Source of the DNA: Frankia nepalensis
Lineage (GTDB): Bacteria > Actinomycetota > Actinomycetes > Frankiales > Frankiaceae
Direction of reading: 5' to 3'
NCBI RefSeq assembly: GCF_016786325.1
Contig: NZ_JADWYU010000141.1
Coordinates: 15,599 to 79,598 of the forward strand
Length of the DNA stretch: 64,000 nucleotides
The notes beneath the pieces are model-generated. The model did no database searches and was not told the origin of the DNA. It worked only from the letters and a program-made list of their open reading frames with translations. Numbering within the stretch: the first letter of the stretch is position 1; every line of letters begins with the position of its first letter. Made by a program: the position numbers and the translations under genes. Positions 42,448-51,528 of the stretch are shown in pieces.

Positions 42448-43209
42448 GTGAGTGTCCTCGTCGAACGGCAGGGCGCCGTGGTGGTCGTCACGCTGAACCG
42501 TCCCGAGCAGCGCAACGCGTTGGACGGCGCGACGATGTCCGGCGTTGGCCGGGCGCTGGCCGACGCCGAGCGGGACGACTCGGTCGCGGTGGTCGTGCTG
42601 ACCGGCGCCGGCGAGGTCTTCTGCGCCGGCATGGACCTGAAGGCGTTCGCGTCGAGTGGCACGCAGTTCGCGCAGGACGGCCCGGGGCTGGAGGTCTTCA
42701 CTCAGCGGCTGTACCCGAAGCCGATCATCGGCGCGGCCAACGGCTCCGCCGTCGCCGGTGGCTTCGAGCTGCTGCTGGCCTGTGACCTGGTGGTGGCCGC
42801 GGAGGGCGCCCGGTTCGGGCTGCCGGAGGTGAAGCGCGGCCTGGTCGCCGCCGGCGGGGGCATCCTGAACCTGCCGCGGCGCCTGCCGCTCGCGCTCGCC
42901 CTCGAGCTGGGGCTGACCGGGGACCCGGTCGACGCGGCACGCGCCCACGCGCTCGGGCTGGTCAACCGGGTCGTGCCGGCGTCCGAGGTGCGCGCCGAGG
43001 CGCTGCGCCTGGCCGAGCGGATCGCCGCCAACGCTCCGCTCGCGGTCCGGTTCACCAAGGAGCAGATGCGCGCGGTGGCCGGGGGCACCGACGCCGACGA
43101 GCTGGGCCGGTTCAACAAGTCGATCGGGCCGATCTTCCAGAGCGCGGACGCGCGAGAGGGCGCGATCGCGTTCGCCGAGCGGCGACCGCCGGTCTGGACC
43201 GGCCGGTAG
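42448..43209 (+). CDS. Enoyl-CoA hydratase/isomerase (crotonase) 1
   Basis: A 253-residue crotonase. Oxyanion loops are visible at GAGEVFCAGMDLKAF and ANGSAVAGGFELLLACDL. A Glu follows the second loop (GGFE), and LPEVKRGLVAAGG gives the other conserved acid, so hydratase chemistry is plausible. The end (AREGAIAFAERRPPVW) matches the short-chain hydratase group. GTG start with GGAG upstream. Faces the GntR gene 250 bases downstream. Confidence 0.88.
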   Translation: MSVLVERQGAVVVVTLNRPEQRNALDGATMSGVGRALADAERDDSVAVVVLTGAGEVFCAGMDLKAFASSGTQFAQDGPGLEVFTQRLYPKPIIGAANGSAVAGGFELLLACDLVVAAEGARFGLPEVKRGLVAAGGGILNLPRRLPLALALELGLTGDPVDAARAHALGLVNRVVPASEVRAEALRLAERIAANAPLAVRFTKEQMRAVAGGTDADELGRFNKSIGPIFQSADAREGAIAFAERRPPVWTGR

Positions 43210-43461
43210 GCGAAGCCCGGACGAGCGGGTCCGGGGGCGCCACCCCGCCCCGCCGCGCGAGCACCCGCGGCGCCACGACGCGGCCGAGGCCCCGGCCGAA
43301 CCCGCGGCTTCCCTCACGACTCGACCCCGTGCCCTACCGGGTGTGGCGCCGGCCACCGCGGGTCGCGGCGGCCGGCGCGCGCCCAGCCCGCGGCGTGCCA
43401 CGATGTAGACGGAACAGGGGCACGGTCGACTCACGGACCGTGCGCGTAGCCGGGAGGGTCA

Positions 43462-44220
43462 GTGGTCGCGAGGAAGGGTGCGCGCCCGCCCCGGGAGAAA
43501 CCGCAGCAGATCGCCGACGAGATCCGCACGCTCATCGTCGAGGGGCGGCTCGCCGACGGCGACCTGCTCGGCCGCGAGCTGGAGCTGGTGGAGCGGTTCG
43601 GCGTGTCCCGGCCTTCGCTGCGGGAGGCACTGCGCATCCTCGAGGTCCAGGGGCTGATCTCGGTGGAGCGCGGCGTCCTCGGCGGCGTCTTCGTTCGGCA
43701 CCCTGACGAGCGGCTCGCCGCGCACACCGCGGCGCTGGTGCTCCAGGCGCGCAACGTGGCGCTGTCGGATGTCCATGTCGCGCGCAGCCATCTCGAGCCG
43801 TTGGCGGCCCGCCGGGTCGCCGAGTCGCCCACCCGGCGGGCCGCCGCCGCCGAGCTTGCCGCGATTGTCGACGAGCAGGAGGAGTCGATAGCCGACCCGG
43901 AGGCGTTCACCCTGGCCAACGCCGAGTTCCATCAGCGGCTGCTGGCATTGGCGGAGAACCAGACGCTCGTGATCGTCGCCGAGATGCTGGCGGAGATCGT
44001 GGCCAGGGCGGTCGCCGCGGCGAGCCAGGACGAGGCGATCCTCGGTCCGCTTCCGAACCGTCGCCGCGGCGTCCGGTCCCAGCGCAGGCTGGTCGAGCTC
44101 ATCGAGGCCGGCGACGGCCCGGCGGCCGAGGCACACTGGCGCTCGCACATGATCCTCATCGGCAAGCTCGTGCTCGGTGACCGCGCCGACGCCGTGGTGG
44201 ACCTGACCGAGCGCTACTGA
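43462..44220 (+). CDS. GntR/FadR family regulator (FCD)
   Basis: A 252-residue regulator. The winged HTH at about 15-75 reads IADEIRTLIVEGRLADGDLL and FGVSRPSLREALRILEVQGLI with wing VERGVLGGVFV. The C-terminal FCD ligand domain (about 95-245) has the metal-binding pattern with His and Asp in FTLANAEFHQRLLALAENQ and EAHWRSHMILIGKLV. GGGAGGG precedes the GTG start. A remnant of a similar gene survives at 33539-33703. It may be the regulator acting at the AT-rich element A sites, but no direct evidence links it. Confidence 0.9.
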   Translation: MVARKGARPPREKPQQIADEIRTLIVEGRLADGDLLGRELELVERFGVSRPSLREALRILEVQGLISVERGVLGGVFVRHPDERLAAHTAALVLQARNVALSDVHVARSHLEPLAARRVAESPTRRAAAAELAAIVDEQEESIADPEAFTLANAEFHQRLLALAENQTLVIVAEMLAEIVARAVAAASQDEAILGPLPNRRRGVRSQRRLVELIEAGDGPAAEAHWRSHMILIGKLVLGDRADAVVDLTERY

Positions 44221-44420
44221 TCGACGAACGGGTCGAGGCCCTCTCCTGGGTGTCGACCGAGGACCGACCCCGGGGTGGCGACCACCTCGATGGTCGGGTT
44301 CGCGATGAACTCGGTCCGTAGGTTGCGCGCGACCAGCTTCCTGCGGCCGGTCAGCTCGATGGATCGGAAGAGATCCTCGTGCCGTTTCGGCAGGTGCCTG
44401 GTGAATGCCTCATCCCTCTC
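44214..44420 (-). pseudogene. Remnant of an amidohydrolase N-terminus
   Basis: On the minus strand the text DEAFTRHLPKRHEDLF, RSIELTGRRKLVARNL and RTEFIANPTIEVVATPGSVL matches residues about 14-62 of the intact amidohydrolase at 44819 (DAFTRHLDRAFKERGV, EGRRTHLLIGGKVNRFI, NPTFDPIIVPG). An in-frame TAG sits upstream (44421-44423) and the frame ends at TAG 44214. Only about 65 codons remain, on the strand opposite the intact gene. Confidence 0.7.
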
Positions 44421-44778
44421 CTAGGGAGGGTGATCAGCGTTGAAAGCAGGAAGTCAAGTCTTCTTGCCGTCATTGTGATTCGCCTCGCATGGGTTTCGGT
44501 GAAACCAAGGCTAGCGGAGGATGAAAGGCTCCCTCCGCGCCACCGGCGGCGTGGCCGGGAGGGCTGTGATCACTGTCACGTGCCGGCCGTGACAGCGCCA
44601 GCCGAGCAGGTCGGGCCGATGCGAGTCGTGTGACGGGTCGCATCCCGGCGACCACGTCAGATGGCGGATCCTGGGCGCCGGCCGCCGCGCCGCGCGGATC
44701 GCCGGCGCGGCCCGGCTGGCTGGCCGATCGACAAGCCGACCTCCACGCCCTTCTGTGGAGAGCTGTACTATCGCCTGT
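44421..44778. other. Gap between amidohydrolase remnant and intact gene
   Basis: No gene seen. Reading frames on the minus strand (44470-44853) are shadows and cross the start of the next gene. The right end holds the promoter of the amidohydrolase, with TACTAT at 44766-44771 as a possible -10 box just before the operator. Confidence 0.5.
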
Positions 44779-44795
44779 GTAAAGCGAGACTTTAC
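44779..44795. promoter_or_regulatory. TetR-type operator before amidohydrolase
   Basis: GTAAAGCGAGACTTTAC, a 17-base palindrome (6-5-6). It aligns with AAAGTATGACTTT at 57398, with C in place of T in one arm. It lies 24 bases before the start codon and 8 bases after a TACTAT box, so a bound repressor would block transcription. Confidence 0.7.
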
Positions 44796-44818
44796 CTCGA
44801 CTGACGCGGGGAGATGCG

Positions 44819-46003
44819 ATGGAGTTCGATTTCGAGCCGATCGATGCGGACAACCACTACTACGAGCCACTCGACGCGTTCACCCGGCATCTTGACCGTG
44901 CGTTCAAGGAGCGGGGTGTGAAGGTGGTCACCGAGGGCAGGCGTACGCATCTGCTGATCGGTGGGAAGGTCAACCGGTTCATTCCGAACCCGACGTTCGA
45001 TCCGATCATCGTGCCGGGCTGCCTTGACTCGCTGTTTCGTGGTCAGATCCCCGACGGTGTCGACCCGCGGTCGCTGATGGCGGTCGAGCCGCTGAGGTCG
45101 GAGTACCAGAACCGCGACGACCGCGCCGCGCTGGCCGAGCGTCAGGGTCTCGACGCGATCCTGCTGTTCCCCACGCTGGGCTGCGGCGTGGAGGAGGCGC
45201 TCAAGCACGACGTCGACGCGACGATGGCGAGCCTGTCGGCCTTCAACAAGTGGCTGGAAGACGACTGGGGCTACGTCTACCGGCACCGCCTCGTCTCCGC
45301 GCCGATGATCTCGCTGGCCGACCCGGCGGCGGCGGTCGCCGAGATCGACCGCGTCCTGGACCGTGGTGCCCGGATCGTGCATGTGCGGCCCGCGCCGGTT
45401 CCCGGCGAGCACGGGACGTCCCGTTCGCTGGGCGACCGGGCGCACGACCCGGTCTGGGCCCGGCTCGCGGAGGCCTCGATCCCGGTGGCCTTCCACCTGG
45501 GGGACAGCGGCTACAACGCCTTCACCGCGGCCTGGGGCGGCACCTCGACCTTCCAGGGTTTTGGCAAGGTCAGCTCGTTGAGCAAGATCCTGGTATCTGA
45601 CCGGGCGATCCACGACACTGTCGCCTCGCTGGTGGTGGACGGTGTGTTCACTCGTTTCCCGGGCCTGCGGGTGGCGAGTATCGAGAACGGTTCGGACTGG
45701 GTGTCGCTGCTGGTCAGGCGGCTGCGTAAGCAGGCGAACCAGACGCCGTGGGACTTCCCGGAGGACCCGCTGGAGGTGGTGCGGCGCAACGTCTGGGTCA
45801 CGCCGTACTACGAGGAGGACATCCAGGCCCTGGCCGAGCTGGTCGGTGTCGAGCGGATCCTGTTCGGCTCCGACTGGCCGCACGGTGAAGGGCTCGCCGA
45901 GCCGACCGACTTCGTCAAGGAGCTGCACGGCTTCGACGACGCCGCCGTCCGCCGGATCATGCGCGACAACGCCCTCGAACTACTCGGCGTCGAGTCGCTC
46001 TGA
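44819..46003 (+). CDS. Amidohydrolase family enzyme (metal-dependent decarboxylase/hydrolase)
   Basis: A 394-residue protein of the amidohydrolase-2 branch. Metal-site pieces are DADNHYYEP near the start (DxH-like), AFHLGDSGYNAFTAAWGG in the middle, and FGSDWPHGEGLAEP close to the end (the DWP box of ACMSD-type decarboxylases). GGGGAG precedes ATG 44819. Many actinobacterial catabolic clusters hold such enzymes acting on aromatic or ring-cleaved acids. A partial copy of its N-terminus lies immediately upstream on the other strand. Confidence 0.88.
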   Translation: MEFDFEPIDADNHYYEPLDAFTRHLDRAFKERGVKVVTEGRRTHLLIGGKVNRFIPNPTFDPIIVPGCLDSLFRGQIPDGVDPRSLMAVEPLRSEYQNRDDRAALAERQGLDAILLFPTLGCGVEEALKHDVDATMASLSAFNKWLEDDWGYVYRHRLVSAPMISLADPAAAVAEIDRVLDRGARIVHVRPAPVPGEHGTSRSLGDRAHDPVWARLAEASIPVAFHLGDSGYNAFTAAWGGTSTFQGFGKVSSLSKILVSDRAIHDTVASLVVDGVFTRFPGLRVASIENGSDWVSLLVRRLRKQANQTPWDFPEDPLEVVRRNVWVTPYYEEDIQALAELVGVERILFGSDWPHGEGLAEPTDFVKELHGFDDAAVRRIMRDNALELLGVESL

Positions 46004-46019
46004 ACACCGGCCCGACGAA

Positions 46020-46061
46020 CAGGGGCCGGGCGACGCGGATGACCACGCCGCCCGGCCCCTG
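46020..46061. terminator. Perfect 13-bp bidirectional terminator
   Basis: CAGGGGCCGGGCG (46020-46032) and CGCCCGGCCCCTG (46049-46061) in the 122 bases between the ends of the converging amidohydrolase and SDR genes. Confidence 0.85.
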
Positions 46062-46125
46062 CTCGCGTCACAGGGATCTGACTGGTGGACAGAGAAGTAC
46101 GCGGCGGAGGCGGCGTGCTCGGCGA

Positions 46126-46884
46126 TCAGCTGGCGTGAGTCGCCAAGACGCGCGGTACAAGCGTGATGGACGGGATCGAGCTGCTCTTCCCGCAGCGCAG
46201 CACCGATGACGTCACCTCGACGAGGTGCTCGACGTCGATGAAATTCCCTGTGAAGTAGCCAAGCCGGGTCCACTCCTTGACGGCCTGGCCGAGCACCTCC
46301 TGGTCGGCGCCGGCGATGATGCCTGTCGCGGAGTGGCCGTCGCCGCCGAGGCAGTCCCCGATCGAGAGCCGGGTGAAGCCGACGGCGGGATGCTCGGTCC
46401 GCCAGGCCTCGACCAGCTTGTCCAGCGCCGCCTTGCTCGTCGCGTACGCGCCGATCAGCGGCCATGGCGGGCCCATCGACGCGCTGACCGACGACAGATA
46501 GACGGCGGCGCCCCCGGCCTTGGCCAGGTGCGGCAGCGCCGCGGCGGTGACCAGCGCGGCGCCGGTGACGTTGGTCGCGAACAGCCGAGCCCAGGTGTCG
46601 GCGTCGGTCTGCTCGATCGGCGCGGCCGTCCAGGTAGCGGAGGCGTAGACGAGGCCGTCGATGCCTCCAAGCGCATCGGCCGCCGCGGCGACCGCGGCCT
46701 GGCAGGAGGCCGGGTCGGTGACATCGCAGACGATCGGCACGGCATGCTCGCCGGCCTCCGCCGCGGCCTTCTCCAGCCGCTCGCGGCGGCGGGCGAGCAA
46801 CGCCACCCGCGCTCCCTGCCCGGCCAGCGCCAGTCCGATACTGCGTCCCAGGCCGCTGGACGCTCCCACCACGACGACGCGCAT
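46126..46884 (-). CDS. Short-chain dehydrogenase/reductase (paralogue 2)
   Basis: A 252-residue SDR and the shorter paralogue of 37450-38322. Rossmann loop VVVVGASSGLGRSIGLALAG, CDVTDPASCQAAV, ASATWTAAPIEQTD, and catalytic GAYATSKAALDKLVEAWRTEH. It lacks the long Pro/Ala tail of the other copy. ATG 46884 has no clear ribosome site. An AT-rich element A is 305 bases upstream (47189-47204). Confidence 0.88.
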   Translation of the reverse strand: MRVVVVGASSGLGRSIGLALAGQGARVALLARRRERLEKAAAEAGEHAVPIVCDVTDPASCQAAVAAAADALGGIDGLVYASATWTAAPIEQTDADTWARLFATNVTGAALVTAAALPHLAKAGGAAVYLSSVSASMGPPWPLIGAYATSKAALDKLVEAWRTEHPAVGFTRLSIGDCLGGDGHSATGIIAGADQEVLGQAVKEWTRLGYFTGNFIDVEHLVEVTSSVLRCGKSSSIPSITLVPRVLATHAS

Positions 46885-47188
46885 CAGCCGGATACCGCCG
46901 CCGCGAGGACGCCGCGGCCGGAGACGGCAGCGTCTGTCGCGAACTCGGCCGGCTCCGATGCGCGATGGGTGGGCACCTCGAAGGAGAGCCGCAAGGGCAT
47001 GTGACCGCCCCCTTCAGCTTGAGATCGACAGGGCTTCTTGGGATCAGGACACACGTCAGGCACGAGCGCGGTGGGCCGCTCTCGTCCGGCATGCGGAGTG
47101 CCGGAGCTGGCTGGTCCGCTCCCGGAGGCCGGCGTTCCCGCCGGACTCGACGCGGCATCCCCGACCAGGTTCTACCTGATGCGAGCCA

Positions 47189-47204
47189 AGATATCTACAT
47201 GTAT
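47189..47204 (-). promoter_or_regulatory. AT-rich element A in the gap before SDR 2
   Basis: On the minus strand ATACATGTAGATATCT fits the same 16-mer. It lies in the 458-base gap (46885-47342) between SDR 2 and gcvH, where I find no other gene. The distance to the SDR start (305 bases) is long, so a leader or an unseen start could lie between. Confidence 0.45.
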
Positions 47205-47342
47205 TGGTGATCGATTGCAACAGATTGTGGATCTTTCGGACGGCAGGTGACCCGGGCGACCGCCACGGTCAACGCGGCAACCAACGACATCGGGCCGGCC
47301 TACCCGAACAGGGGACCACCATGGCGCGGGCAGCGCGCCCTC

Positions 47343-47729
47343 TCATCCGTCGGTGGCGGGCCCCGTGGTGAGCGCGGCGTAGCCGGCGGCGTCGAGCAGG
47401 TCCGGGGATCCAACGACTCGCATCCGGAACAGCCAGCCGGAGCCGAACGGGTCCGCGTTGAGCAGACCGGGGTCGGCCAGGACGGCCTCGTTGCGCTCCA
47501 GGACCTCCCCGTCGGCGGGCGCGTACAGGTCGCTCACCGACTTCGTCGACTCCACCTCGCCGCAGGGCGCTCCCGCGGCGAGCATGGCGCCGGCTTCGGG
47601 CAGCTCGACGAAGACGATGTCACCGAGGGCGTCCGTGGCGTACGCGGTGATCCCGACCCGGGCGAGGTCGCCGTCGATCTCCAGCCACTCATGCTCGGCG
47701 GTGTATCCGAGGTGGTCGGGCACGTTCAT
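47343..47729 (-). CDS. gcvH: Glycine cleavage system H protein
   Basis: A 128-residue lipoyl-carrier protein. The lipoyl hammerhead contains GEVESTKSVSDLYAP, with K63 as the lipoylation site, after HEWLEIDGDLARVGITAYATDALGDIVFVELPEAG in parts. It carries the aminomethyl group between the GcvP and GcvT enzymes. The other gcv genes are not in the window. It follows sdaA (stop 47808) by 78 bases on the same strand, so the two may form a serine/glycine operon. No glycine riboswitch is visible in front. Confidence 0.95.
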   Translation of the reverse strand: MNVPDHLGYTAEHEWLEIDGDLARVGITAYATDALGDIVFVELPEAGAMLAAGAPCGEVESTKSVSDLYAPADGEVLERNEAVLADPGLLNADPFGSGWLFRMRVVGSPDLLDAAGYAALTTGPATDG

Positions 47730-47807
47730 GCCGCTCCTTGCTCGTCGCGACGTTCATCCGGCGAGTCCCGGTGCCGCGGTCGGTGACCGGTCAGGGGGTT
47801 GGGTCGG

Positions 47808-49292
47808 TCAGCATTCGGCGACAGCGACCGACAGGCCGCCCCGGGCGGTCTCCCGGTACTCGGCCTTCATGTCGAGGCCGGTCGCGCGCATCGTCGCGAC
47901 GACCTGGTCGAAGGACACCCGGTGGCGGCCGTCGCCGGCGAGCGCGAGGCGCGCCGCGGCGATCGCCTTGGTCGTCCCGATGGCGTTGCGCTCGATGCAC
48001 GGAACCTGTACCAGGCCGCCGACCGGGTCGCAGGTCAGGCCGAGGTTGTGCTCCATCGCGATCTCGGCGGCGTTCTCGACCTGCTCCGGTGTGCCGCCGA
48101 GCACCTCGCACAGGCCGGCCGCCGCCATCGCGCAGGCCGAGCCGATCTCGCCCTGGCAGCCGACCTCCGCGCCCGACAGGGACGCGGCGCGCCGGATCAC
48201 CAGCCCGAAGGCGCCGGCGGTCAGCAGGAAGCGGACGGTGTCGGCGTCGGCGCGCGGCCCGTCGCCGCCGGCGACGAAGCGGCGGTGGTAGTAGAGCACC
48301 GCGGGGACGATGCCGGCCGCCCCGTTGGTCGGCGCGGTGACCACCCGTCCGCCCGCCGCGTTCTCCTCGTTGACGGCGAGCGCGGCGGCCGCGGCCCAGT
48401 CGAGCGCGCGCAGCGCGTCCCGTCCGCCCGCCGCGACCGCGGCGCCGGCCAGGGAGTCGCGCAGCTGGCGGGCTCGCCGCCGTACCCGCAGCCCGCCTGG
48501 CAGTGTCCCGTCGGCGCGCCAGCCGCGTTCGATGCAGTCGGCCATCACCCGCCAGCGGGCCAGCAGCCCGGCGCGGACCTGCCGGACGCCGTGGCGGGCG
48601 GCCTCGTTGACCAGCATGACGTCGCTGATCCGCAGTTCGTGCTCCGCGCACCGGGCGAGCAGGTCGGCCGCTGACGAGAAGGAGTACGGCCCGTCTCCGC
48701 GAGCTGCTCGCTCGCCGGCGCCGGCGCCGTCCCGGTCCGGTCCGGCGGCCTCGCCGCCCGGCGCCGCGTCGTCGACGATGGCGCCGCCGCCAACCGAGTA
48801 GTACGTCCGTGTGAGGAGCACCGCGCCGGAGGTGGCGTAGGCGGTGAACCGCAGCGCGTTGGGGTGCCGGGGCAGTGGGTCCGGCTCGCGGCGCAGGTCG
48901 TGGTCGAGGTCGAAGGCCACCTCGTGGACGCCGAGCAGGCGCACCCGGCGGTGGGCGCGGACCGCGAGAGCGCGCGCCGGCACGTCGTCCGGGTCGCAGT
49001 CGTGCGGGCGCAGCCCTTCGAGACCGGCGAGGACCGCGGCGTCCGTGCCGTGGCCGGTACCGGTGAGGGCGAGCGACCCGTAGAGCGTCACCTCGATCCG
49101 GGCCGCGGCACGAACCTCGCCAGCATCCGCGCCGACGAGCTCGACGGCGTTCGCGCCGACCTCCTCGGCGAGGTGCTCGGCGAAGCGGCGCGCCGCGCGC
49201 ATGGGCCCCACGGTGTGCGAGCTCGACGGGCCGAGCCCGATCGAGAACAGGTCGAGAACGCTGGGCGTGCCCAGCGCGGTCCCAGGTGGCAT
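47808..49292 (-). CDS. sdaA: L-serine ammonia-lyase (single-chain SdaA)
   Basis: A 494-residue iron-sulfur enzyme that converts serine to pyruvate and ammonia. Both domains are fused: the beta part opens [24 protein letters not shown], and the alpha part carries the [4Fe-4S] cysteines in [31 protein letters not shown] and nearby. [11 protein letters not shown] and [23 protein letters not shown] are typical of this family. A Gly/Asp/Ala insert at about 180-205 ([20 protein letters not shown]) is extra. Overlapping longer frame from 49329 is a shadow. Confidence 0.95.
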   Translation of the reverse strand: MPPGTALGTPSVLDLFSIGLGPSSSHTVGPMRAARRFAEHLAEEVGANAVELVGADAGEVRAAARIEVTLYGSLALTGTGHGTDAAVLAGLEGLRPHDCDPDDVPARALAVRAHRRVRLLGVHEVAFDLDHDLRREPDPLPRHPNALRFTAYATSGAVLLTRTYYSVGGGAIVDDAAPGGEAAGPDRDGAGAGERAARGDGPYSFSSAADLLARCAEHELRISDVMLVNEAARHGVRQVRAGLLARWRVMADCIERGWRADGTLPGGLRVRRRARQLRDSLAGAAVAAGGRDALRALDWAAAAALAVNEENAAGGRVVTAPTNGAAGIVPAVLYYHRRFVAGGDGPRADADTVRFLLTAGAFGLVIRRAASLSGAEVGCQGEIGSACAMAAAGLCEVLGGTPEQVENAAEIAMEHNLGLTCDPVGGLVQVPCIERNAIGTTKAIAAARLALAGDGRHRVSFDQVVATMRATGLDMKAEYRETARGGLSVAVAEC

Positions 49293-49377
49293 GCGGCCGA
49301 GTGTGCGCCGGCGGCGGGCCAGCAGGCAAGCCCTCCGAGACCCGAAAATTCGCGGTGATCGCTTGTAACGCCCGCTC

Positions 49378-49398
49378 TACATGGGGAAACGCAATGTA
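49378..49398. promoter_or_regulatory. Weak inverted repeat in sdaA/ABC divergent region
   Basis: Arms TACAT (49378-49382) and ATGTA (49394-49398) in the 190 bases between sdaA and the ABC operon. The 5-base arms and 11-base spacer make this only a possible operator, for instance for the TetR at 55264. Confidence 0.35.
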
Positions 49399-49482
49399 AA
49401 ACGATACGTAGCGTCTTGACAGGCGTCATGGCTGGGGTGTCCCATGCGAGGTGTCGAACCCCCGCCACGTCCGGGATGGCCT

Positions 49483-50427
49483 ATGACTCGCGCCCTGGCG
49501 CACAAGCTTCTCCAGCTCCTACCGGTGCTCGTCCTGGTCACCGTGGCTACGACCGCGCTCGTCGACCTGATGCCGGGATCCCCGGGGCGCGCCATCCTCG
49601 GGCCCGACGCGAGCCCGGAGGCGGTCGCCGCCCTCGACGCCCAGCACGGCTTCGACGACCCGCTGCCCCAGCGCTACCTGTCCTGGCTCGGCCACGCGCT
49701 CACCGGCGACCTCGGCAGCTCGGTCAGCAACCGCCAGCCGGTCACCGACCTGATCGGCGAGCGCCTTCCGGTCACCTTCGAGATCGCGCTGCTCGCGCTG
49801 CTGCTCTCGGTGGCGGTGGCGGTGCCGCTCGCGCTGTGGGTCGCCGCGCGGCCCGGGGGACTGGCCGACCGGGTGGTGTCCGCGCTGACGTCGGCGACGC
49901 TGTCGATCCCTTCGTTCGCGGTCGCGCTGGTGCTCGCCTACCTGCTGGCGGTCAATACGCACGTGTTCCCGGTGTCCGGATGGGTGCCCTTCGAGGACAG
50001 TCCGGCCGACAACCTGCGCCACGTGGCGCTGCCCGTGTTCTCGCTGGCGCTCGCCGAGATCCCGATCTTCGTCCGCATCCTGCGTGGCGACCTGCTGACG
50101 GTGCTGCGCCAGGACTTCATCCTCACCGCGCGGACGAAGGGCTTCTCGACGCCCCACGTGCTCCTGCGGCACGCGCTGCGACCGGCGTCGCCGTCGCTCG
50201 TCACCCTCGCGGGCCTGGCCGCCGGGCGGCTGATCGGCGGAACTGTGATCATCGAATCGCTGTTCGCCCTGCCCGGCCTCGGCAACCTGGCGACCCAGGC
50301 GATCTACGGCAAGGACCTGCCGGTGATCCAGGGCGTGGTGCTCGTCGTGGCGCTCAGCTATGTCGCCGTGAACGCGCTGGTGGACCTGCTCAACTCCGCG
50401 ATCGACCCGAGGACGCGTACCGCGTGA
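49483..50427 (+). CDS. Peptide-type ABC transporter permease (DppB-like)
   Basis: A 314-residue permease, first gene of the importer operon. Six helices are visible, from LLPVLVLVTVATTALVDLM to VVLVVALSYVAVNAL. The EAA-like loop is DFILTARTKGFSTPHVLLRHALRPASPSLVTL (given in part). The C-terminus matches the DppB/OppB group (LFALPGLGNLATQAIYGKDLPVIQG). ATG 49483 is preferred to 49444. The TGA overlaps the next GTG as GTGA. Confidence 0.9.
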   Translation: MTRALAHKLLQLLPVLVLVTVATTALVDLMPGSPGRAILGPDASPEAVAALDAQHGFDDPLPQRYLSWLGHALTGDLGSSVSNRQPVTDLIGERLPVTFEIALLALLLSVAVAVPLALWVAARPGGLADRVVSALTSATLSIPSFAVALVLAYLLAVNTHVFPVSGWVPFEDSPADNLRHVALPVFSLALAEIPIFVRILRGDLLTVLRQDFILTARTKGFSTPHVLLRHALRPASPSLVTLAGLAAGRLIGGTVIIESLFALPGLGNLATQAIYGKDLPVIQGVVLVVALSYVAVNALVDLLNSAIDPRTRTA

Positions 50428-51380
50428 GCGACCAGAGCACCATGGCCTCCGCCGTCTCGGCCGCGCTCGCCGCCCCGGCTGACCTCGCTGGCACGGCCGT
50501 CCCGGACGACTCGGCCGGCGCCGCGGCGAGTGTGGTGACGAAAGGCCGGCGGACCCGGGCGGGCCGGCGTATCGGCGTCGGCGGCTGTCTGGCGGTCGGA
50601 TGGCTGGGGCTGCTGGTGGTCGCGGCGGTGACCGCACAGTGGCTGCCCCTCGACGACTACGACACGCTGGTCGGCGATCCCGGCGTCGCGCCGTTCGCGG
50701 ACTGGTCGCACCCGTTGGGAACCGACGGCATCGGCCGCGACGCGCTGTCCCGGCTGGTGTACGGCGCGCGGGCCTCCCTCGTGGTCAGCGTCGGCGCGGC
50801 CGCGCTCGGGCTCCTGGTAGGCGGGCTCATCGGGGTGCTCGCCGGCTACCTGCGCGGCTGGGTCGAGGCGGTCGTGGACGTGCTGGCGAACACCCTGCTC
50901 GCCTTCCCGCCTCTGATCATGCTGCTGGCGCTCGCCAGCGTCGTGTCGCCCACCCTGTGGACGCTGGCCGCGGGCCTCGCCCTGCTCGCGGTACCGCCGA
51001 GCGTCCGGCTGGCCAAGGCGAACGTGGCCAGCGCGGCCCGCCGGGAGTATGTGCTGGTCGCCGAGGCGCTGGGGGCGCGCCGGCGGCGCGTCGTGGCGCG
51101 CGAGCTGATCCCGAACGTGGTGCCGCCGCTGGTCTCGTTCGCGTTCGTGGGCATGGCCGCGCTGATCGTCGCCGAGGGCTCGCTGAGCTTCCTGGGGCTC
51201 GGGATCCCCCCGCCGAGCCCCAGCTGGGGAGGCATGATCGCGGCAGGCAAGGACGATCTCGCCGACCATCCGGCGTTCGTGTTCGTCCCGTGCGCGGCGA
51301 TGTTCCTCACCGTTCTGGCTCTCAACACGATGGCCGATCTTCTGGGGCGCCGTCTGGACGTGCGGGAGTCGATGTTGTGA
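50424..51380 (+). CDS. Peptide-type ABC transporter permease (DppC-like)
   Basis: A 318-residue permease. DppC features: HPLGTDGIGRDALSRLVYGARASLVVSVGAAALG, the EAA-like loop EYVLVAEALGARRRRVVARELIPNVVPPL (in part) and GSLSFLGLGIPPPSPSWGGMIAAG. It has an N-terminal Ala/Ser-rich lead of about 45 residues before the first helix. The GTG start overlaps the previous stop. Confidence 0.9.
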   Translation: MSDQSTMASAVSAALAAPADLAGTAVPDDSAGAAASVVTKGRRTRAGRRIGVGGCLAVGWLGLLVVAAVTAQWLPLDDYDTLVGDPGVAPFADWSHPLGTDGIGRDALSRLVYGARASLVVSVGAAALGLLVGGLIGVLAGYLRGWVEAVVDVLANTLLAFPPLIMLLALASVVSPTLWTLAAGLALLAVPPSVRLAKANVASAARREYVLVAEALGARRRRVVARELIPNVVPPLVSFAFVGMAALIVAEGSLSFLGLGIPPPSPSWGGMIAAGKDDLADHPAFVFVPCAAMFLTVLALNTMADLLGRRLDVRESML

Positions 51381-51528
51381 CACCGCGCCACGCGGCAGCG
51401 CATTCATAGGGCAGCGCATTCGCGGGACCGCGTAGCCGCCGGGACCGTGCAGCCGAGAGACCGCGACATCTTCGGTCCTCGTCCCGACCGTGGCTCACCG
51501 AGCCCAGATCCGATGTGAAGAGGTTTCC

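Noticed and set aside
49293-49482. Glycine riboswitch before sdaA/gcvH
   Set aside because: None of the conserved glycine riboswitch core pieces could be found on the minus strand upstream of sdaA.
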